From contig CAVWAR010000010.1 in assembly GCA_963753075.1 (NCBI GenBank), forward strand, positions 186,001-250,000: a DNA stretch of 64,000 nt, written 5' to 3'. A program made the translations under genes and the position numbers. Under the pieces are notes generated by a model. It saw nothing but the letters and a program-made list of their open reading frames with translations. It was not told where the DNA came from and searched no databases. Source of the DNA: Prado023 sp963753075. GTDB taxonomy: Bacteria; Actinomycetota; Actinomycetes; S36-B12; CAIYMF01. This document shows positions 1 through 8,577 of the stretch, in pieces (position 1 is the first letter of the stretch; each line of letters opens with the position of its first letter).

Positions 1-78
1 GACCCTGGGGCTCAGGTCCCGCCCGGAAAGCGGGGACTTGGCGGCGTCGTCGGAGGGCGGCTTGTCGAGGTCGGGCAT
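1..78 (-). CDS. N-terminus of an unidentified protein, cut by the window edge
   Basis: Reverse-strand ATG at 76-78 opens a frame that stays open to the left edge (26 codons, starting MPDLDKPPSDD). A GGGAG ribosome-binding site lies about 8 nt upstream of the ATG. The visible residues are polar and give no family. It is divergent from the glutamate-cysteine-ligase-like gene. The start looks real because of the Shine-Dalgarno sequence, but the product cannot be named. Confidence 0.45.
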   Translation of the reverse strand, partial: MPDLDKPPSDDAAKSPLSGRDLSPRV

Positions 79-296
79 CGTCAGTGCTCCCTTCGAAGCG
101 GTGCGCCCGCCTTGGGCGGGCAGCTCCATCTCGTCCGATCGTGGCACAGCGCCACAGCGTTCGCACGACGGTGTGTGCGCTGTCGGTACGTGTCAAGGCC
201 CAGGGAGCCTGTGCGGCTGGTCAGGATCACCAGTTCGTGGCCGCCGGCGGGCCGCGCCGCGCGACCTTGGGCGACCAGATGGGGCACGCTTCCCCT

Positions 297-1778
297 ATGG
301 GCGAGGACGTGGTTGGGCGGGCATTCAGCCGGGAGGACCGGCAGCGCTACCGAGACAAGGTGCACAAGTGCCTCGATGTCCTGGCTCAGATGCTCAGCGA
401 CGAGGAGCGCTTCGAGTTCGAAGCTCCGCTCACAGGGATGGAGGTCGAGCTCAACCTGGTGGATCCCGATGGCCTTCCGGCCATGCGCAACGAGGAGGTC
501 CTGGCCCGCATCGACAACCCGGCCTTCGTCCAAGAGCTGGGCAGATACAACCTCGAGATCAACATCCCGCCCCAGAGCATGGTGGGCGACGGCGGGCGCA
601 CGTACGAGGAGCAGATGCGCGAGCAGCTCAACACCGCCCAGGAGCGGGCTCACGCCGAAGGTGCGGGGATGGTGATGATCGGGATCCTGCCGACCCTGCG
701 CCCTGAGGACATGACCACAGAGGCGATCAGCAGCAACTCCCGGTACGCGCTCCTCGACGAGCAGCTGCTCCTGGCGCGTGGCGAGGACCTGCACATCGAC
801 ATCCGCGGCGGGCGGGAGCACCTCGAGGTCTTCGCCGACTCCATTGCCCCCGAGGCCGCATGCACGAGTGTCCAGTTCCACCTGCAGGTGAGCCCGGATG
901 ACTTCGCGGCATCGTGGAACGCCGCCCAGTGCCTGGCAGCAGCGCAGGTTGCGCTGGGCGCCAACTCGCCGTTCTTCCTCGGGTCCGAGCTCTGGCGCGA
1001 GACCCGGATCGCCCTGTTCACGCAGGCCACTGACACCCGCCCAGCTGAGATGAAGGCCCAGGGGGTCCGGCCGCGGGTCTGGTTCGGCGAGCGGTGGGTG
1101 AACAGCGTCTTCGACCTGTTCGAGGAGAACCTGACCTATTTCCCGGCCCTGCTCCCTGTCGTCGACGACGAGGATCCCGTGGCCGAGCTGGCCGCGGGTC
1201 GAACCCCGTCGCTGCACGAGCTACGGCTGCACAATGGCACGGTCTGGCGGTGGAACCGACCGGTGTACGACGTGGCCCATGGCCATCCGCACCTACGGGT
1301 GGAGAACCGGGTCCTCCCGGCGGGACCGACGGTGGTGGACATCATCGCCAACGCTGCGTTCTACTTCGGCGCCCTGCATCACCTGGCGCATGAGGAGCGT
1401 CCGGTGTGGTCGCGGATGTCCTTCGGTGCGGCTGAGGAGAGCTTCACCCGTGCGGCCATCCGGGGGATGGATGCCTCGGTCTACTGGCCGGAGATGGGAG
1501 AGGTTCCGGTGGGCGAGCTCGCGTTGCGTCGGCTGCTGCCGCAGGCCCACGAGGGCCTGCGCGAGCTGGGGGTCGAGGACAGCATCCGGGAGCGGCTGCT
1601 GGGGATCATTGAGGGGCGCTGCACGACAGGGCAGAACGGCGCCGTCTGGCAGGCAGCGTCGGTGCGGGCATTCGAGTCCCGTGGCCTGGATCGTTGGGAG
1701 GCCCTGCGCCGGATGACCCAGGAGTATGTGGCCCGGATGCACACCAACGAACCCGTGCACACGTGGGAGCCGGTCTGA
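297..1778 (+). CDS. Glutamate-cysteine ligase family protein (GCS2-like)
   Basis: A 493-residue soluble protein that resembles the actinobacterial glutamate-cysteine-ligase-like family, ATP-grasp-related enzymes that join an amino acid to the glutamate gamma-carboxyl. Seen motifs: a glutamate-rich strand with MEVELNL near residue 40, the segment YNLEINIPP near 85, SIAPEAACTSVQFHLQV near 185, and HNGTVWRWNRPVY then LRVENRVLPAGPT near 315-345, all typical of this family. The frame stays open upstream to 84, but the residues before 297 look non-coding; ATG 279 is an alternative start. No thiol cofactor genes are next to it, so the true substrate is uncertain (glutathione-like, or another gamma-glutamyl product). 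Confidence 0.8.
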   Translation: MGEDVVGRAFSREDRQRYRDKVHKCLDVLAQMLSDEERFEFEAPLTGMEVELNLVDPDGLPAMRNEEVLARIDNPAFVQELGRYNLEINIPPQSMVGDGGRTYEEQMREQLNTAQERAHAEGAGMVMIGILPTLRPEDMTTEAISSNSRYALLDEQLLLARGEDLHIDIRGGREHLEVFADSIAPEAACTSVQFHLQVSPDDFAASWNAAQCLAAAQVALGANSPFFLGSELWRETRIALFTQATDTRPAEMKAQGVRPRVWFGERWVNSVFDLFEENLTYFPALLPVVDDEDPVAELAAGRTPSLHELRLHNGTVWRWNRPVYDVAHGHPHLRVENRVLPAGPTVVDIIANAAFYFGALHHLAHEERPVWSRMSFGAAEESFTRAAIRGMDASVYWPEMGEVPVGELALRRLLPQAHEGLRELGVEDSIRERLLGIIEGRCTTGQNGAVWQAASVRAFESRGLDRWEALRRMTQEYVARMHTNEPVHTWEPV

Positions 1779-2056
1779 CCCGCGCTGACGGCCTGACCAC
1801 CCGGACGGGAGGGACCGCGTGCCGGTCAGGAGCCGACGACGATGGCCTGCTCTCTGACGCCGCCGACCGGCGTGCTCACCGACGCCGGCTCGATGGGGGC
1901 GGGGGCCGCGAACGCGCTGCCGGCGCCATGATCGCCAGCTGACTCAGCCGTCGATGGCGCCACCCCGACAGCTGGGGTCGACCACGACGGGGCGCGAGTC
2001 TGCAACGATGGGCACGTCGTAGCCGAGCGTGATCGCGTTGCAGGAGGCGCCAAACC
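1779..2056. other. Gene-free stretch with a possible hydrolase fragment on the reverse strand
   Basis: About 280 bases without a convincing gene. On the reverse strand, roughly 2080-1944, one frame has strong codon bias and reads ITLGYDVPIVADS, which resembles the conserved strand of isochorismatase/nicotinamidase-type hydrolases. It has no start signal and is interrupted upstream, so at most it is a remnant. The AGGAGG at 2042-2047 is the ribosome-binding site of the next gene. Confidence 0.25.
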
Positions 2057-2611
2057 GTGCGCAAGGTGAGTGACGGTGCGGTGGACCCGCAACAGGGCCG
2101 TATCGGGGCCAGCGACTGCGAGCGGCTCCGCCCGGGGCTGGTCGCACAGCCGGTCAACACAGTCACGAGCCTCGGCTACGTCGTCGCGGGTGCCGTGGTC
2201 ATGGCCAGGCACCACCAGGGTGACCCTGGGCGACTCAGGCAGGTCCGGCTGTACTCATCGATGCTGGCTCTCGTTGGGCTGGGCAGCGTGGCGTTCCACG
2301 GACCGCAACCGCCGGGAGCCCGGGCGATGCACGACCTGCCGATCCCTGCCCTGCTCGCGTTGGCGATCGGGACCCCTCTGGTCCGCGCGCGTCGCGGCGA
2401 CCCGGCGCTACCGGGCTGGACCCGCCGCAGGGGTGGGACCCTGGCCATGACCACAGTCGTTGGGCTCTCGTCCTACGCGGGGGGCAGGACGGGTGCACCC
2501 ACCTGTGACCCCGACAGCCCGATCCAGCTCCACGGTGCGTGGCACCTGCTCTCGGCGTCCAACTTCGTCATTGTCGCCGACATCATCTATGGGAGGACGT
2601 CAGATGGCTGA
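2057..2611 (+). CDS. Ceramidase/CREST-superfamily-like membrane protein
   Basis: A 184-residue multi-spanning membrane protein. Motifs resemble the CREST superfamily (alkaline ceramidase and related metal-dependent membrane hydrolases): an N-terminal CERLRPGL followed by QPVNTVTSLGYV, a middle VAFHGP segment with a nearby MHD, and a C-terminal HGAWHLLSA. The conserved His/Asp residues would bind a catalytic zinc. The GTG start is chosen because AGGAGG sits 9 nt upstream. The gene overlaps the next one by 8 nt, suggesting co-transcription with the acyltransferase and a role in lipid metabolism. The family call rests on short motifs only. Confidence 0.6.
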   Translation: MRKVSDGAVDPQQGRIGASDCERLRPGLVAQPVNTVTSLGYVVAGAVVMARHHQGDPGRLRQVRLYSSMLALVGLGSVAFHGPQPPGARAMHDLPIPALLALAIGTPLVRARRGDPALPGWTRRRGGTLAMTTVVGLSSYAGGRTGAPTCDPDSPIQLHGAWHLLSASNFVIVADIIYGRTSDG

Positions 2612-3926
2612 GGAGGTAGGCGGCGGCAAGACGCACGGTGTGTTCCGTCGGATGGCGCGGGGAGCCGCCAATCTCGTCTACCGAGAGATCGATGTCCGTC
2701 TGCCCGCTGGGGCAGTGCCCGACGGGCCGGTGCTGGCCGTTTCGAATCACTTCGGCGGACTCTCCGACGGCGTGCTGCTGGTCGACGCCGCGCCGAGGAT
2801 GCCGCGCGTGGTTGCCCGCGACGTCATCTGGAAGGTGCCGATCGTGGGTCGTCTGGCCTCGTCCGCGGGAATGATCCCGGTGCACAAGGCCGCCGATGGG
2901 GGTGCTCGGGCCACGAACGATGAGATGTTCGCATCCGCGTACCGCGCCCTGGGTGCCGGTGACCTCGTGCTGATCTTCCCCGAGGGGGTCACGCAGGACG
3001 TGCCGCACATGGCCGAGGTTCGCACCGGAGCTGCCCGGATCGTCCTCGGCGCGCGCGCGTCTGGTGTCGAGGGCATCCACATCGTGCCCGTGGGTGTGCA
3101 CTACGAGAACAAGGCGGGGTTCCGGTCCCGGGCGCTGGTGAACATCGGCGAGCCGATGGACCTTGACCAGTGGGTGGCGTCCCGGGGTGAGGTTGTCGAC
3201 GGTGCCGATGATCGCCAGGCCGTCCGGGAGCTCACGGAGCTGGTGAATGTCGAGTTGCGCCACGTCGCACCTGACTACCCCGACTGGGACCAGGCGCACG
3301 CCCTGGAGACGGCCTCGGGGGTGCTGCTGACCGACGTGGACGCGTCCGGGAATCCGCCGATGCGCTACGGCGACCAGGCGTTGCTGGCCGCCCGGCTGAA
3401 CCGAGTGGCCGACCCGGGTCGCGAGGACCTGGTCGATCTGGGGGGCAGGTACCGGTCGTCCATCGCAGCTGCCCAGACATCGGATCACGCGATCGCCACG
3501 GCCGCTGCGCCACAACCGCGTTCCTGGAGCTGGCTGCTCGACCTGCTGCTCGTGCTGCTGTTGGCTCCCTTCGCCCTCCTCGGACTGTTCGCGGCTGCGA
3601 TCCCCCTGCTGCTCGTGCTGATCGCGAGCAAGCTCCGCATTGCCCCGGCGGTCCGAGCAACCATCGTGCCCGGCCTGGCAGTCCTGCTCTTCGGGGTGGA
3701 GTGGGTCCTGGTCGCGATTGCAGTCGGCGAGAACCAGGGTGGCGAAGCGGCGGTGGCGGCAGTGGCGCTGTTCCCCTTCTTCGTCGGGGCGCTCTTCCTG
3801 GAGGTCGAGAAGGTGAACCTCCTGTGGAACCAGTGGCGTCGTCGGAGGCGGCCCAGCCCTGACGAGTTGCCGGAGCTGCAGGCCCTGCGCAGCGAGCTGG
3901 GCGAGAAGGCGTGGGCAGACCTATGA
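2604..3926 (+). CDS. PlsC-type phospholipid/glycerolipid acyltransferase with C-terminal membrane domain
   Basis: A 440-residue protein. Residues about 35-200 form a PlsC-like acyltransferase: NHFGGLSD is the catalytic His-Asp motif (five residues between His and Asp, as in some GPAT-like members, not the usual four), and FPEGVTQ is the substrate-binding glutamate motif. Three hydrophobic segments follow at about 305-340, 352-378 and 385-405, placing the enzyme in the membrane. It probably moves acyl chains onto glycerolipids. The ATG start has GGGAGG 7 nt upstream; the longer open frame upstream overlaps the previous gene and is rejected. It overlaps the next gene by 4 nt (ATGA). Confidence 0.8.
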   Translation: MAEEVGGGKTHGVFRRMARGAANLVYREIDVRLPAGAVPDGPVLAVSNHFGGLSDGVLLVDAAPRMPRVVARDVIWKVPIVGRLASSAGMIPVHKAADGGARATNDEMFASAYRALGAGDLVLIFPEGVTQDVPHMAEVRTGAARIVLGARASGVEGIHIVPVGVHYENKAGFRSRALVNIGEPMDLDQWVASRGEVVDGADDRQAVRELTELVNVELRHVAPDYPDWDQAHALETASGVLLTDVDASGNPPMRYGDQALLAARLNRVADPGREDLVDLGGRYRSSIAAAQTSDHAIATAAAPQPRSWSWLLDLLLVLLLAPFALLGLFAAAIPLLLVLIASKLRIAPAVRATIVPGLAVLLFGVEWVLVAIAVGENQGGEAAVAAVALFPFFVGALFLEVEKVNLLWNQWRRRRRPSPDELPELQALRSELGEKAWADL

Positions 3927-4252
3927 CGTTCGAGATCGTCGAGGAATGGGTCCTGATCTTCATTCCGCTGTTCCTCGTCTGGGCGTTCGTTGTTGTCGAC
4001 ATCGTCGGGCAGACTGGCCTGTCGACCCGAGCCAAGTGGATCTGGGTGCCACTGGTCACCGTCGTGTGGCCCATGCTCATCGTGTACTGGTTGACCAGGC
4101 CGGTGCAGGGTCGTGCCCTGAGTCTCAGCTCAGCCAGCCGCGACTATCCGCAGGCTCGCCTGGTCGACGGGGCGCTGGATCACGAGTCCGGGCGCATCGA
4201 CGACCAGCAGATGTCGGCGCTCGAGGCCTCGCTGCGCCGGAACCGACCCTGA
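3923..4252 (+). CDS. Small membrane protein with PLDc_N-like hydrophobic hairpin
   Basis: A 109-residue protein with two N-terminal membrane helices (about residues 8-28 and 40-62), separated by a short loop with a KWIWVP motif, and a polar C-terminal tail rich in charged residues. This layout is seen in small actinobacterial PLDc_N/SHOCT-type proteins of unknown role. ATG 3923 overlaps the stop of the acyltransferase gene (ATGA), which favours translational coupling; GTG 3911 is a possible alternative. Function unknown; the context suggests membrane-lipid work. Confidence 0.65.
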   Translation: MTFEIVEEWVLIFIPLFLVWAFVVVDIVGQTGLSTRAKWIWVPLVTVVWPMLIVYWLTRPVQGRALSLSSASRDYPQARLVDGALDHESGRIDDQQMSALEASLRRNRP

Positions 4253-4339
4253 GGCGTCGCGTCCTCGTGGGCCGGGCGAATCCCTCTCGATGGGGGGAAC
4301 CTGCTCAATCAGTGGCGTGCGGATCCCGACGACAGGAGT

Positions 4340-6371
4340 ATGCGTCTCCGCCGCGGCAACCCTGCCTCTGGCGTGCGCGCAGTATGTGCCGTGGGCCTTG
4401 CAGCGACCATGGCCCTGGCTGGTTTCTCCGCTCCCGCCTCGGGTGCGCCTGCTGGCGATGGTGCCCGCGGGAGGCAGCAGCCGGCGACGTGCCCCGTCGC
4501 TCTTCTGCCGGCTCCCGCACGCGGCGGCGACGCGGTGCGCGCCCTGGGTGCTGACGTCATCGCGGTCGCGGCGCGCAACGGCACCAACCCCCGCGACCTG
4601 GCCCGGGACCTGCGGGCGGACCGATCCCTGTGGGTCGACGAGTGCGGCGACCTGCTCTTCATCGACGAGCTGCCCAGCGAGCTCGAGCCGGCTGCGGCGC
4701 CCGCTGAAGGCTCCGACTGGCCCGCCTCGGTGGACGCCGCACAGGCATTCACGCTGCACAGCCGCCCGGGATCCGCGCGCGTGATCCTGCTCGACTTCGA
4801 CGGGCAGGCGATCTCCGGGACCGTGTGGCGCGGGAAGAGCGGGCAGGACGAATGGACCGCGCCCGCATTCTCCACGGACGGTGACCCGAGCACCTTCTCC
4901 GACTCGGAGCGGGCCGTCATCATCGACGTGTGGCGTCGGGTCGCCCAGGACTACGCGCCGTTCGATGTGGACGTCACCACCCAGGACCCGGGGGACGACG
5001 CCATCACGCGGTCCGACGAGTCCGACACCGAGTTCGGGACGCGGGTCCTGATCAGCCCTGATGAGGCCCAGGAAGGGTGCGGCTGCGGTGGCCGGGCCTA
5101 TCTGGGCGTTTTTGATCGCACCTTGGCCCATGCCTACTACCAGCCTGCATGGGTCTATCCGCAGGCGCTGATGAACACGGCCAAGTTCATCGCGGATGCG
5201 GCGAGCCATGAGGCAGGACACAACTTCGGGCTGAGCCACGACGGCACCCAGAGCGAGGCGTACTCCCGAGGCGCCGGAGGTTGGGGCCCGATCATGGGGG
5301 CGCCCTACAGCCAGCCGGTCACGCAATGGAGCGACGGCGGGTACCCGGGAGCGAACAACCAGGAGAACGACCTCGCCATCATCGGCGCCGGTGGGGCCCC
5401 CCTTGTGGCCGACGACGTCACGCAGGCCAAGGTCGTCGCCCTGCCCGGCGAAGCCAGGGGGCTGATCAACGGGCCCGGGGATGTCGATGGCTTCACGGTG
5501 GAGGCCCCCGACGGCACCCTGACCGTGTCAGCCGAGCCGTTCTGGCCAGGGCCGAACCTCGACGTGTCCCTGACGGTCCGTGACCAGAGCGGTGGTGTTG
5601 TCGCCACCTCGGCACCGGTGTATGACTCGGCTGACATCAGTGGTTCGTTGGGTGCTTCGCTCAGTGTCCTGGTCTCGCCCGGGACCTACTTCGTAGTCGT
5701 GGACGGGAGCGGGAACGGCATCCCGGGATCCGCGGGGGAGAGTGACTACGGAAGTGTTGGCTGGTACACCCTCACGGCCAGCACCACGGGCGGTGGGGAT
5801 CCGACCCCGACGCCGACCCCGACCCCGACGCCCACGCCGACGACCCCGGCGCCCACGCCACGCCGACCCCGACCCGACGCCGACGCCGACCCCGACGCCC
5901 ACGCCGACGCCCACGCCGACGACCCCGGCGCCCACGCCCACGCCCACCCCGACCCCGACGCCCACGCCCACCCCGACCCCGACGCCGACCCCGACGCCCA
6001 CGCCGACGCCCACGCCGACAGTGGCCCCACCACCCAGGGTGGCCCCCTCGCCGCCGCCTGCACCAGCGCGACCGGCACAGGTGACGGTCCAGCCCGTGGC
6101 CCAGGTCGTCGCGGCTCTCAGGATCGAGACGAAGCGGCTGCGTCCGGCGAAGCGGAAGAGGGCCTACCGGGCGACCCTGATCGCATCTGGGGGTACCGCG
6201 CCCTACCGGTGGAAGAAGCTCCGCAAGTCCCCTCCCAAGGGCCTGAAGATGTCCAAGAAGGGCCGGATCCACGGCAAGCCGCGGGCGAGGGGGATGCGCA
6301 AGTTCCGGGTCCGCGTCATTGACGCCTCAGGCGCTCGCAGCTCCAGGTGGGTGCGCATCCGGGTTCGCTGA
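4340..6371 (+). CDS. Secreted zinc metalloprotease with Pro-Thr linker, frameshifted in the linker
   Basis: A signal peptide (RLRR, then a hydrophobic stretch, cleavage near residue 36) precedes a metalloprotease domain. Its zinc motif HEAGHNFGLSHDG lies near residue 290 and is followed by a GPIMGAPY Met-turn-like segment, as in metzincins. A bacterial pre-peptidase-like beta domain follows (about 355-480), then a Pro-Thr repeat and a basic C-terminal Ig-like domain (about 585-677) ending RVRIRVR. The frame that starts at 4340 would end at 6322 as nonsense; the true C-terminal domain is in another frame, ending 6371. The repeat lacks one base near 5859 and another near 5875 compared with a perfect pattern, which explains the shift. 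The intact protein would have about 677 residues. Assembly error or a real mutation cannot be told apart here. Confidence 0.75.
5799..6021 (+). repeat. Low-complexity Pro-Thr coding repeat (CCN ACN units)
   Basis: More than 200 bases of alternating proline and threonine codons encode an extended linker. A segment of about 30 bases with the order PTPTTPAPTP occurs twice, 80 bases apart; because 80 is not a multiple of three, the two copies are in different frames. Such repeats are slippage-prone in cells and in sequencing. Confidence 0.85.
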
Positions 6372-6378
6372 TCCGCCA

Positions 6379-6405
6379 AGGACTACCCTCAGATGGAGTA
6401 GTCCT
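6379..6405. terminator. Bidirectional hairpin between convergent genes
   Basis: A perfect 8-bp inverted repeat AGGACTAC / GTAGTCCT with an 11-nt loop lies just after the metalloprotease stop and overlaps the last codons and stop of cysE on the other strand. There is no clear T run. Position between convergent genes supports a shared terminator. Confidence 0.6.
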
Positions 6406-7162
6406 CGTACTCCTCCCACGTGCCGAGGCCCGTGTGGTGCAGGTGGAACTCGCTGGCGTGGCCGGTGACCGTGATCTCCAGCACGTCGACCCGCTCGAGC
6501 AGGTTGGCCACGGCCGTCCCGATGAGGTCGGGCTGGTTGGTGTGCTCGAGGTCCGGCTTGTCCTCGGCGGTGTGTGGCTTGGTTCGGGCGATGACCTGCC
6601 CCGGCACACCCACAACAACGGAGTTGTCGGCGACGGGGCGCACGACAACGGCGTTGCCGCCGATCCGCGAGTCGTGCCCGATCTCGATGGGCCCGAGCAC
6701 CTTGGCGCCGGCCCCGATCGTCACGCGGTCACCGACCGTGGGGTGCCGCTTGCCCGGCTCGAGGCTGGTGCCCCCGAGTGTCACCTGGTGGTAGATCGTG
6801 CAGTCCTCGCCCACCTCGGCGGTCTCCCCGATGACCACACCCATGCCGTGGTCGATGAACAGCCCAGGTCCCAGGGTTGCGCCCGGGTGGATCTCCACGC
6901 CCGTGACGCTGCGGGCCAGTTGGGAGACTGCCCGTGCCGACAATGGGTGGTTGCGTCGCCACAGGGCGCTGCTCACCCGGTGGGCCCAGCGCGCATGCAC
7001 TCCGGGGTAGACGAGTGCTACTTCAGCCTTCGACCGTGCGGCCGGGTCCCGTTCGAAGACGCACTCCACGTCGCGGGCCATGTCGGACACCAGGTTCAAC
7101 GCCGAACTCAGCGCACTGCTCGCAGTGCTCTCCTTCGGGCTGCGGCGTCGTGTGCGCACCAT
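6389..7162 (-). CDS. cysE: Serine O-acetyltransferase CysE
   Basis: A 257-residue protein that acetylates serine with acetyl-CoA, giving O-acetylserine, the substrate of the adjacent cysK product. The N-terminal helical part has FERDPAA and YPGVHA motifs (residues about 35-60), followed by left-handed beta-helix hexapeptide repeats with the catalytic motif FIDHGMGVVIGE and YHQVTLGG. A C-terminal tail of about 75 residues extends beyond the hexapeptide core. The ATG is 3 nt after the cysK stop, showing an operon. No good Shine-Dalgarno is visible, so translation is probably coupled to cysK. An internal ATG at codon 28 is an alternative start. Confidence 0.93.
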   Translation of the reverse strand: MVRTRRRSPKESTASSALSSALNLVSDMARDVECVFERDPAARSKAEVALVYPGVHARWAHRVSSALWRRNHPLSARAVSQLARSVTGVEIHPGATLGPGLFIDHGMGVVIGETAEVGEDCTIYHQVTLGGTSLEPGKRHPTVGDRVTIGAGAKVLGPIEIGHDSRIGGNAVVVRPVADNSVVVGVPGQVIARTKPHTAEDKPDLEHTNQPDLIGTAVANLLERVDVLEITVTGHASEFHLHHTGLGTWEEYEDYSI

Positions 7163-7165
7163 CGA

Positions 7166-8098
7166 CTACTGGGCCAGGTCGGCGAAGAGCGCGGTGGACA
7201 GGTACCGCTCGCCGTACGAGGGGATGATCACGACGATGGTCTTCCCGGCGTTCTCCGGGCGCTGTGCGACCTGGTTCGCCGCCCAGATCGCAGCGCCGGA
7301 CGAGATCCCGACGAGCAGGCCCTCCTCAGCTGCGGCGCGACGGGCGGTCGCGAAGGCGTCATTGGCATCGACCGTGACCACCTCGTCGTAGACGTCCGTG
7401 TCCAGGATCGCCGGGACGAAGCCCGCGCCGATTCCCTGGATCTGGTTCGGGCCCTTGCTCCCGCCGGACAGCACAGGCGACGATGACGGCTCAACGGCGA
7501 CGACCTGCACGTCGGACTTGCGCTCCTTGAGCACCTGGCCGACGCCAGTGATGGTGCCGCCGGTGCCCACGCCGGCCACCAGGAAGTCCACGGTGCCGTC
7601 GGTGTCGTTCCAGATCTCCTCGGCCGTCGTGGCGCGGTGGATCGCTGGGTTCGCCTCGTTCTCGAACTGCTGGGGCATCACGTAGTTGTCGTTGGCCTCG
7701 ACAAGCTCCTTGGCCTTGGCGATTGCGCCCACGATCCCCTCGGGACCTGGGGTGAGGATCAGCTCGGCGCCGTAGCCGCGCAGCAGCATCCGCCGCTCGA
7801 TGCTCATGGTCTCAGGCATCGTCAGGATGCACTTGATGCCGCGCGCTGCGCAGACCATGGCCAGCGCAATGCCGGTGTTGCCGCTTGTGGGCTCGACGAT
7901 CACGGTGTCCGGGCCGATCTGCCCGGCCTCCTCGGCGGCGTCGAGCATGGCCACGCCGATCCGGTCCTTGACTGAGCTGGCTGGGTTGAAGAACTCCAGC
8001 TTGGCCAGCACGGTCGCCCCGGCGCCGTCAGTCACCCGGTTGAGCCGGACGAGGGGGGTGTTGCCGATGAGCTCGGTCACATCAGAAGCGATACGCAT
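7166..8098 (-). CDS. cysK: Cysteine synthase A (O-acetylserine sulfhydrylase)
   Basis: A 310-residue PLP enzyme that makes cysteine from O-acetylserine and sulfide. Motifs: IGNTPLVRL near the N-terminus, NPASSVKDRIG with the PLP lysine (about residue 42), PTSGNTGIALA (substrate loop), GVGTGGTITG (phosphate binding) and GISSGAA. The longer open frame to 8488 is rejected because homology begins at MRIASDV. A -35 TTGAAA (8128-8133) and -10 TAGGCT (8106-8111), 16 nt apart, place transcription start at or next to the ATG, so the mRNA is probably leaderless. cysE follows. Confidence 0.96.
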   Translation of the reverse strand: MRIASDVTELIGNTPLVRLNRVTDGAGATVLAKLEFFNPASSVKDRIGVAMLDAAEEAGQIGPDTVIVEPTSGNTGIALAMVCAARGIKCILTMPETMSIERRMLLRGYGAELILTPGPEGIVGAIAKAKELVEANDNYVMPQQFENEANPAIHRATTAEEIWNDTDGTVDFLVAGVGTGGTITGVGQVLKERKSDVQVVAVEPSSSPVLSGGSKGPNQIQGIGAGFVPAILDTDVYDEVVTVDANDAFATARRAAAEEGLLVGISSGAAIWAANQVAQRPENAGKTIVVIIPSYGERYLSTALFADLAQ

Positions 8099-8105
8099 GA
8101 CCCGA

Positions 8106-8152
8106 AGCCTAGTGCTCATCTTGAATTTTTCAACCTCAGGGTTGGAGAATTC
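8106..8152 (-). promoter_or_regulatory. cysK promoter with AT-rich inverted-repeat operator
   Basis: On the reverse strand: -10 TAGGCT at 8106-8111 and -35 TTGAAA at 8128-8133. A 13-bp inverted repeat (GAATTTTTCAACC at 8123-8135, GGTTGGAGAATTC at 8140-8152, 11 of 13 positions paired, 4-nt spacer) covers the -35 box. An AT-rich palindrome in DNA this GC-rich, placed on the -35, is what a repressor of sulfur assimilation would use. The regulator is not identified. Confidence 0.65.
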
Positions 8153-8203
8153 GGAAGTCGCCCCCGCGCGAGCATCGGCCGGTCCGTGGGCGAGGATGGA
8201 ACC

Positions 8204-8569
8204 ATGGCTGATGGTGCTCAGGATCTTCCGTGGGGGACCCAGTGGGATCTGGTTGCGGCTGCCGACGGCTCCGTCGACTGGGCGAGGTTCCTGGTGACCC
8301 TCGGCTTCCAGGACGGGCGCGCGGGCGGCAAGGCCCCGGTCAACCGCTACTTCGGCCAGTGTCGCCAAGGCCCTGCCGGACAGGTCGACCTCGGGCCCTT
8401 TGGGATGACCATGATGGCTGGTCCGCCGGAGTCGATGGCGGCTGAGACCGCTTACCTGGCCCTGCTCGAGACGGTGCACGGCTATCACAGCGGTGCCGAT
8501 CGGCTGGAGCTGCTCAACGCGGACGGCCAGTCGGTGCTCGCCTTCGTCCCATCAGCAGATCCGGAGTAG
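8204..8569 (+). CDS. META domain protein (HslJ-like)
   Basis: A 121-residue protein consisting of one META domain: NRYFGQCRQG aligns with the family's F.G..GCN region, followed by the FGMTMMAG segment (family T.MAC), an E at AAETAYLALL, and a C-terminal LELLNADGQSVLAF. META domains occur in heat-shock and lipid-anchored proteins, but here there is no signal peptide. The usual cysteine after the methionine motif is replaced. ATG 8204 is chosen over GTG 8186 because homology and a GGATGG site support it. It is divergent from cysK and 8 nt before the YwiC gene. Confidence 0.7.
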   Translation: MADGAQDLPWGTQWDLVAAADGSVDWARFLVTLGFQDGRAGGKAPVNRYFGQCRQGPAGQVDLGPFGMTMMAGPPESMAAETAYLALLETVHGYHSGADRLELLNADGQSVLAFVPSADPE

Positions 8570-8577
8570 CGCCGGCC

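Noticed and set aside
5799..6021. Possible CRISPR or tandem DNA repeat
   Set aside because: The repeat is a Pro-Thr coding array without regular spacers.
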